Assembly: GCA_019115615.1 (NCBI GenBank)
Contig: DXDE01000094.1
Location: 1 to 37,288 of the forward strand
Direction: 5' to 3'
Length of the DNA: 37,288 nucleotides
Source of the DNA: Candidatus Agathobaculum merdavium
GTDB taxonomy: Bacteria > Bacillota > Clostridia > Oscillospirales > Butyricicoccaceae
The notes under the pieces were generated by a model, which saw only the letters and a program-made list of their open reading frames with translations, was not told where the DNA came from and made no database searches. The position numbers and the translations under genes were made by a program. Below are positions 32,883 through 37,288 of this stretch, one piece after another (position 1 is the stretch's first letter; the number at the start of each line of letters is the position of its first letter).

Positions 32883-33764
32883 ATGAGCTTGCTTACGCAT
32901 CTGATCAACGGCATCAGTTTGGGAAGCATTTATGCGATCATCGCGTTGGGCTACACGATGGTCTACGGCATCGCCAAGATGCTGAACTTTGCCCATGGCG
33001 ACGTTATCATGGTCGGCGGCTACATGTGCTTCTGTGCCACGACCTATCTCGGCTGGCCGCCGATCGCGGGCGTGCTGCTTGCGGTCGTAGTGTGCACAGC
33101 GCTGGGTGTGGTCATCGAGCGGCTGGCGTATAAGCCGCTGCGCATGGCGCCCGCGCTGGCTGTACTGATTACGGCGATCGGTGTTTCCTATTTCCTGCAG
33201 AACGCGGCGCTGCTGATCTGGGGCTCTAGTACCAAGAGCTTTTCTTCGGTCGTCACCGGCGACCCGATCCAGCTGTTTGGCGGTCAGCTGACGATCACGC
33301 GCGTGACGATCGTGACGATCGTGGCCTGCGTGGTTATCATGGTCGCGCTGACGCTGTTCACCGGCAAGACCAAAATGGGTACGGCAATGCGCGCGGTATC
33401 CGAGGATAAGGGCGCGGCGCAGCTGATGGGCATCAACGTCAATACGACGATTTCGCTGACCTTCGCCATTGGCTCCGGCCTTGCCGCAATCGCGGGCGTG
33501 CTGCTCTGCTCGGCCTATCCGACCCTGCTGCCGACGACCGGTTCGATGCCCGGCATCAAGGCGTTTACGGCGGCGGTATTCGGCGGCATCGGTTCGATTC
33601 CGGGCGCGCTGCTCGGCGGTATCCTGCTGGGCGTGATCGAGATTTTTGCCAAGGCGTATATCTCGACCCAGCTGTCGGATGCGATCGTGTTTGCGGTGCT
33701 GATTATTGTGCTGCTGGTCAAGCCGGACGGCCTGCTCGGCAAGCGCGTCAGTGAAAAGGTTTAA
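32883..33764 (+). CDS. livH: Branched-chain amino acid ABC transporter permease LivH-type
   Basis: A 293-residue polytopic membrane protein, one of the two channel subunits. Seen: the N-terminus 'LINGISLGSIYAIIALGYTM' plus 'VYGIAKMLNFAHGDV', the ATPase-coupling region 'AMRAVSEDKGAAQLMGINVN', and 'AAVFGGIGSIPGALLGGILL' near the end, all typical of LivH. About eight hydrophobic segments. GAGGTG lies before the ATG. The livM gene follows by 14 nt. Confidence 0.95.
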   Translation: MSLLTHLINGISLGSIYAIIALGYTMVYGIAKMLNFAHGDVIMVGGYMCFCATTYLGWPPIAGVLLAVVVCTALGVVIERLAYKPLRMAPALAVLITAIGVSYFLQNAALLIWGSSTKSFSSVVTGDPIQLFGGQLTITRVTIVTIVACVVIMVALTLFTGKTKMGTAMRAVSEDKGAAQLMGINVNTTISLTFAIGSGLAAIAGVLLCSAYPTLLPTTGSMPGIKAFTAAVFGGIGSIPGALLGGILLGVIEIFAKAYISTQLSDAIVFAVLIIVLLVKPDGLLGKRVSEKV

Positions 33765-33778
33765 GGGGGCGGTACAAT

Positions 33779-34855
33779 ATGAACAAACTGAAGAAATACG
33801 CCTCTACCCGCAGCGGACGCGATACGCTGCTGTCTTTTGGTATTGTTATTGTCGCGTTCATTGTGGTACAGACGCTGGTGCTGACCGGCAGCCTTTCCAG
33901 CTCGATGAAGGGTCTGCTTGTGCCGATCTGCTCGTATATCATCATGGCGGTATCGCTCAACCTGACGGTCGGTATCTTGGGTGAGCTGTCGCTCGGTCAC
34001 GCGGGCTTTATGTCGGTCGGCGCGTTTGCGGGCATTGTAGTTACCACAAGCCTTGCGGACACGGTGCCGTCGGGCACTGTGCGCCTGATCCTTGCGATCA
34101 TTGTCGGTGCGATCTGTGCCGCGATTGCAGGCGTCATCGTCGGCGTTCCGGTGCTGCGCCTCAAGGGCGACTACCTTGCGATCGTTACGCTGGCGTTCGG
34201 CGAGATCATCAAGAACATCATCAACGTGCTGTATGTCGGCAAGGATGCGTCCGGCCTGCACTTCAGCATCCTCGAGCAGAAGTTTGAGCTGGCCGAGGGC
34301 GGCAAAATGATCATCAACGGGCCGATGGGCGTGTCTGGCGTGTCCAAGCTGTCCAGCTTCACGGCGGGCTTTGTGCTCATCCTGATCACGCTGTTCATCA
34401 TCCTCAACCTGATCAACAGCCGCGCGGGACGTGCGATCATGTCGGTACGCGATAATAAGATCGCAGCTGATTCGATCGGCATTTCGACCACGCATTACAA
34501 GCTGATGGCCTTTGTTATCTCCGCGGCGTTTGCGGGTATGGCGGGTGCGCTGTATGCGATGAACTACTCTACGATCACAGCTGCCAAGTTCGACTTTAAT
34601 ACCTCGATCCTCATTCTGGTATTCGTCGTACTGGGCGGTCTGGGCAATATCTGGGGTTCGATCATTGCGGCGACCCTGCTGACGCTGCTGCCTGAGCTGC
34701 TGCGTGCGGTCAACACCTACCGTATGCTGATTTATGCGATCTTGCTGATCGCGATGATGCTGTTCAATAACTCTTCGCTCAAGCAGCGCCTGCTCGAAAA
34801 GCGCGGCATGAAGCAGATGAGAAAGCTTGAGCAGCAGGAAAAGGGGGGCGCGTAA
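33779..34855 (+). CDS. livM: Branched-chain amino acid ABC transporter permease LivM-type
   Basis: A 358-residue polytopic membrane protein pairing with LivH. Seen: 'IMAVSLNLTVGILGELSLGH' plus 'AGFMSVGAFAGI', 'VLRLKGDYLAIVTLAFGEII', the coupling segment 'IMSVRDNKIAADSIGIST' and 'VLGGLGNIWGSIIAATLLTL'. AAGGGGGCGG precedes the start. The stop is one base before livG, so membrane and ATPase subunits are made together. Confidence 0.95.
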   Translation: MNKLKKYASTRSGRDTLLSFGIVIVAFIVVQTLVLTGSLSSSMKGLLVPICSYIIMAVSLNLTVGILGELSLGHAGFMSVGAFAGIVVTTSLADTVPSGTVRLILAIIVGAICAAIAGVIVGVPVLRLKGDYLAIVTLAFGEIIKNIINVLYVGKDASGLHFSILEQKFELAEGGKMIINGPMGVSGVSKLSSFTAGFVLILITLFIILNLINSRAGRAIMSVRDNKIAADSIGISTTHYKLMAFVISAAFAGMAGALYAMNYSTITAAKFDFNTSILILVFVVLGGLGNIWGSIIAATLLTLLPELLRAVNTYRMLIYAILLIAMMLFNNSSLKQRLLEKRGMKQMRKLEQQEKGGA

Positions 34856-34856
34856 T

Positions 34857-35615
34857 ATGGCAATGCTGGAAGTAACCTCGCTTGGCATTTCGTTCGGCGG
34901 CCTGCGCGCCGTCGATGAACTGAGTATGAAAATCGAAGAGGGCGGTCTGGTCGGTCTGATCGGGCCGAACGGCGCGGGCAAGACCACCGTGTTCAACATG
35001 CTGACCGGCGTGTATCGCCCGACCGATGGCGGTATCCGTCTGGATGGGCAGAACCTGATCGGCAAAAAGCCGCACGACATCTGCAAGATGGGTGTGGCGC
35101 GTACGTTCCAGAATATCCGCCTGTTTTCCAATCTGTCGGTCCTGGACAACGTAAAGACCGGTCTGCACAATGAGATCACCTATACGCTGGCGGAAAGCCT
35201 GCTGCACATCGGCTCGTACCGGAAAAAGGAACGTGCAATGGATGGTCGGGCGATGGAACTGCTCGAAGTGTTTGATTTGGTAAGCGTTGCCGACTATAAG
35301 GCGGCGAATCTGCCGTACGGTAAGCAGCGCAAGCTGGAGATCGCGCGTGCGCTCGCGACCGATCCCAAGCTGCTGCTGCTGGACGAGCCGGCAGCTGGTA
35401 TGAATCCGAACGAGACCGAAGAACTGATGGAGACCATCGAACTGGTGCGCAAAAAGTTCGGCGTGACCGTTCTGCTGATCGAGCACGATATGAAGCTGGT
35501 TTCGGGTATCTGTGAATACCTGTATGTGCTCAACTTCGGCCGTCTGCTGGCCGAGGGCACGCCGAGTGAAGTGCTGAGCAATCCGGAGGTCGTCACGGCC
35601 TACCTCGGCGAATAA
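34857..35615 (+). CDS. livG: Branched-chain amino acid ABC transporter ATPase LivG-type
   Basis: A 252-residue nucleotide-binding subunit. Walker A 'GPNGAGKTTVFN' (about residues 38-49), signature 'LPYGKQRKLEIARAL' (a variant of LSxGQ, normal for LivG), Walker B 'LLLLDEPAAGMN', switch His in 'LLIEHDMKLV', and the LivG C-terminal 'EGTPSEVLSNPEVVTAYLGE'. The ATG at 34857 with AAGGGGGG upstream is preferred over the ORF-track start ten codons earlier, which lies inside livM. Confidence 0.95.
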   Translation: MAMLEVTSLGISFGGLRAVDELSMKIEEGGLVGLIGPNGAGKTTVFNMLTGVYRPTDGGIRLDGQNLIGKKPHDICKMGVARTFQNIRLFSNLSVLDNVKTGLHNEITYTLAESLLHIGSYRKKERAMDGRAMELLEVFDLVSVADYKAANLPYGKQRKLEIARALATDPKLLLLDEPAAGMNPNETEELMETIELVRKKFGVTVLLIEHDMKLVSGICEYLYVLNFGRLLAEGTPSEVLSNPEVVTAYLGE

Positions 35616-35634
35616 GAAAGGAGGAAACCAACCA

Positions 35635-36342
35635 ATGGCAATGCTGGAAGTCAAGGGCATTAACGTGTATTACGGCCTGATCCATGCCCTGCGCGACGTT
35701 TTCTTCGAGGTCAATGAGGGTGAGGTCGTCGCGCTGATCGGCGCGAACGGCGCAGGCAAAACCACAACGCTGCACACGATCACCGGCTTGCTGCCCAGCA
35801 AGGGCGGTACGGTGACGTTTGAGGGCAAGGACATCACCAAGAAGCCCGGCCATGAGATTGTGCGTCTGGGTATGAGCCACGTGCCGGAAGGTCGCCGCGT
35901 GTTCGCGGGACTGACTGTGCGTGAGAACCTGCGCATGGGTGCGTATACCCGTCCTAAGGGCGAGGTTGAGGCATCGCTGGCCGATGTATATAAACGTTTC
36001 CCGCGTTTGGAGGAACGCAAGAACCAACCGGCAGGCACGTTGTCCGGCGGTGAGCAGCAGATGCTCGCGATGGGCCGTGCGTTGATGGCAAAGCCCCGTA
36101 TCCTGCTGCTGGACGAGCCGTCCATGGGTCTGTCGCCGCTGTTTGTCGGCGAGGTGTTCAAGATCATTCAGGAGGTTTCGGCTGCTGGTACGACCGTGCT
36201 GCTGGTTGAGCAGAACGCTAAGAAGGCGCTCTCGATCGCGGATCGCGGCTATGTGCTGGAAACCGGCAAGATCGTCAAGAGCGGCAAGGCGTCCGACCTG
36301 CTGAACGATGACGCAATCAAGAAAGCATATCTGGGTGAGTAA
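35635..36342 (+). CDS. livF: Branched-chain amino acid ABC transporter ATPase LivF-type
   Basis: A 235-residue nucleotide-binding subunit that forms a dimer with LivG. Walker A 'GANGAGKTTTLH', signature 'LSGGEQQMLAMGRALM', Walker B 'ILLLDEPSMGLSP', and switch region 'VLLVEQNAKKALSIADRGYV' typical of LivF. It begins MAMLEV, as does LivG. AAAGGAGGAAA supports the start. The next gene follows by 15 nt. Confidence 0.95.
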   Translation: MAMLEVKGINVYYGLIHALRDVFFEVNEGEVVALIGANGAGKTTTLHTITGLLPSKGGTVTFEGKDITKKPGHEIVRLGMSHVPEGRRVFAGLTVRENLRMGAYTRPKGEVEASLADVYKRFPRLEERKNQPAGTLSGGEQQMLAMGRALMAKPRILLLDEPSMGLSPLFVGEVFKIIQEVSAAGTTVLLVEQNAKKALSIADRGYVLETGKIVKSGKASDLLNDDAIKKAYLGE

Positions 36343-36357
36343 AAGGGGGAGACAAAG

Positions 36358-36984
36358 ATGAAGCCGTATATCATCACCATCGCCCGCCAGTATGGTTCGG
36401 GCGGCAAGACGGTTGGCAAGATGCTGTCCGACCGGCTGCACATCCCGTATTACAACCGCGAGATCATCACCATGGCATCTGAGGACAGCGGCATCAACGC
36501 GATGCTGTTTTCCGACGAGCGACTTAAACCCGATCTGCTGACCCGTTTGAAAAGCCGGTATAAGAGCGAGTTCCCGCTGCCGAGTGACTCCTCTAAGGCG
36601 TACCTGCGGGATGACGCGCTGTTTGACTATCAGGCCAAGATCATCCGTCAGCTGGCGGATCAAGGCCCGTGCGTGCTCATTGGCCGATGCGCGGACTATA
36701 TCCTCAAGGGGCGTCCGGATGTTGTGCGTGTGTTCGTGCATGCAGACCCGGATTTCTGCCTGCAGGAGGCAATGAAGGTCGACTCGCTGCCCGAGGAAGA
36801 AGTGGTGCGTAAGATTGCTGAGATTGACGAGTATCGTGCTAAGTATTACAAGCACCATACCGGACACGATTGGTATGACGCCCGTAACTATGACCTGTCG
36901 ATCAACAGCGGTGTGCTGGGCTTCGAGGGTGTAGTCGAAGAGATCGTGCAGTATATGGAAGTGCGTTCGCGTTTTCAGGATTGA
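36358..36984 (+). CDS. Cytidylate-kinase-like family protein
   Basis: A 208-residue P-loop protein of the cytidylate kinase-like (Cytidylate_kin_2) group. Seen: 'IITIARQYGSGGKTVGKMLS' with the nucleotide-binding loop, 'HIPYYNREII', 'PCVLIGRCADYIL' and 'VRVFVHADPDFCLQ', then 'YYKHHTGHDWYDARNYDLSI', which is typical of this group. It is not the standard Cmk; members of this group are common in Clostridia and their substrate is uncertain. It lies 15 nt after livF with GGGGGAG before its ATG and probably shares the liv transcript, ending at the terminator below. Confidence 0.85.
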   Translation: MKPYIITIARQYGSGGKTVGKMLSDRLHIPYYNREIITMASEDSGINAMLFSDERLKPDLLTRLKSRYKSEFPLPSDSSKAYLRDDALFDYQAKIIRQLADQGPCVLIGRCADYILKGRPDVVRVFVHADPDFCLQEAMKVDSLPEEEVVRKIAEIDEYRAKYYKHHTGHDWYDARNYDLSINSGVLGFEGVVEEIVQYMEVRSRFQD

Positions 36985-37001
36985 GTCTTTAGAAGTATGT
37001 G

Positions 37002-37040
37002 AAAACAGCCCCACGCCGTATGGCATGGGGCTGTTTTTTT
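37002..37040 (+). terminator. Terminator of the liv operon
   Basis: AAAACAGCCCCA and TGGGGCTGTTTT form a perfect 12-bp stem, extended by GCC/GGC after one mismatch, with a 4-base loop and a run of seven Ts. Confidence 0.95.
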
Positions 37041-37101
37041 AACTGTATAGATGCTTCAAAAGAAAATAGAAAAAGTTCGCAAGTTGCAATATTAAAGGTA
37101 A

Positions 37102-37138
37102 CTAACAATTTTAGATATTGACAAATCAGAATTGTTAG
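37102..37138. promoter_or_regulatory. Palindrome around a TTGACA box
   Basis: CTAACAATT (37102-37110) and AATTGTTAG (37130-37138) are a perfect 9-bp inverted repeat enclosing TTGACA (37118-37123). A -10 at the right distance is poor (TTGCAT at 17 nt; TATAAG lies 22 nt away). It looks like an operator over a -35 box, as MarR- or TetR-type repressors use (inference). The controlled gene would be to the right, outside the window. Confidence 0.5.
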
Positions 37139-37166
37139 TGTTGCATATAAGCATACGCATAATAGA

Positions 37167-37188
37167 CAAAAAGACATACGTCTTTTTG
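37167..37188. terminator. Symmetric hairpin with T-run in the stem
   Basis: CAAAAAGAC and GTCTTTTTG form a perfect 9-bp stem with an ATAC loop. Terminator-like in both directions, or a leader hairpin downstream of the palindromic promoter. The last 100 bases after it show no gene that I recognise and run off the window. Confidence 0.4.
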
Positions 37189-37288
37189 CTTATTTCCAGA
37201 CACGGCAAATAGGAACCGTCTATCCAGACCGCTCCTAAGGGAAAAATATTCTGTTGTTTACGGGGTTATTGCTTATCGAACCATGGGC

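Noticed and set aside
33761-35179. 472-codon minus-strand ORF opposite livM and livG
   Set aside because: Antisense shadow; Arg/His/Gln-rich composition unlike a real protein and no start signals.
36989-37177. 62-codon minus-strand ORF at the right edge
   Set aside because: It starts inside the palindromic region and runs through the liv terminator; no ribosome binding site and a hydrophobic, random-looking sequence.

Overview
This window looks like a chromosomal segment of a GC-rich, spore-forming Firmicute of class Clostridia, probably an Oscillospirales or Butyricicoccus/Agathobaculum-like gut anaerobe. The lineage is inference. It rests on AGGAGG-type ribosome binding sites, a SpoIVFA/SpoIVFB-like pair, pyruvate phosphate dikinase, an SLH-domain exoprotein, the MEP isoprenoid genes and a long FtsK/SpoIIIE. 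Almost all host genes lie on the + strand. I saw no rRNA, tRNA, CRISPR array or insertion sequence.

Layout. 1-366: a non-coding divergent promoter region with a probable structured RNA leaving the window on the minus strand. 367-1789: an ECF sigma factor and a membrane-anchored partner with overlapping reading frames. 1918-3297: the tRNA methyltransferase TrmL and a DegV protein. 3518-8898: a lower-glycolysis block pgk-tpiA-gpmI-eno that lacks gapA; its GpmI carries an unusual histone-H1-like N-terminal extension. 9225-17291: nine minus-strand phage morphogenesis genes (small and large terminase, small membrane protein, portal, scaffold, capsid, connector, nozzle/hub, virion/ejection-like protein). 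17460-22436: HAD hydrolase, UppP, FtsK and a flavin reductase. 22536-24164: a secreted SLH plus trypsin-like protease. 24473-27106: ppdK. 27239-27967: a divergent ThyX-like protein. 28156-29420: a SpoIVFA/SpoIVFB-like pair. 29462-31208: a CarD regulator, then ispD and ispF. 31471-36984: a complete branched-chain amino acid ABC importer (livJHMGF) followed by a cytidylate-kinase-like gene. 36985-37288: terminator, a palindromic promoter-like region, and sequence running off the edge.

How the genes work together. The glycolysis block converts 1,3-bisphosphoglycerate to PEP and interconverts the triose phosphates; PPDK, 15 kb away, can interconvert PEP and pyruvate. IspD and IspF are two steps of isoprenoid precursor synthesis, and UppP recycles the undecaprenyl carrier. 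The liv genes encode a lipoprotein receptor, two permeases and two ATPases.

The most interesting element is the phage cassette. It keeps intact genes for DNA packaging and a capsid with a short-tail connector. No integrase, repressor, replication gene, lysis gene or receptor-binding spike is visible. It sits between the eno terminator and a HAD hydrolase gene and is flanked by a 15-nt imperfect direct repeat (14 of 15 identical). An orphan + strand promoter on the eno side may once have served the HAD gene. This may be a domesticated particle, a capsid-bearing satellite or a decayed prophage; sequence alone cannot decide. The large terminase also has no ATG, GTG or TTG codon at its expected start.
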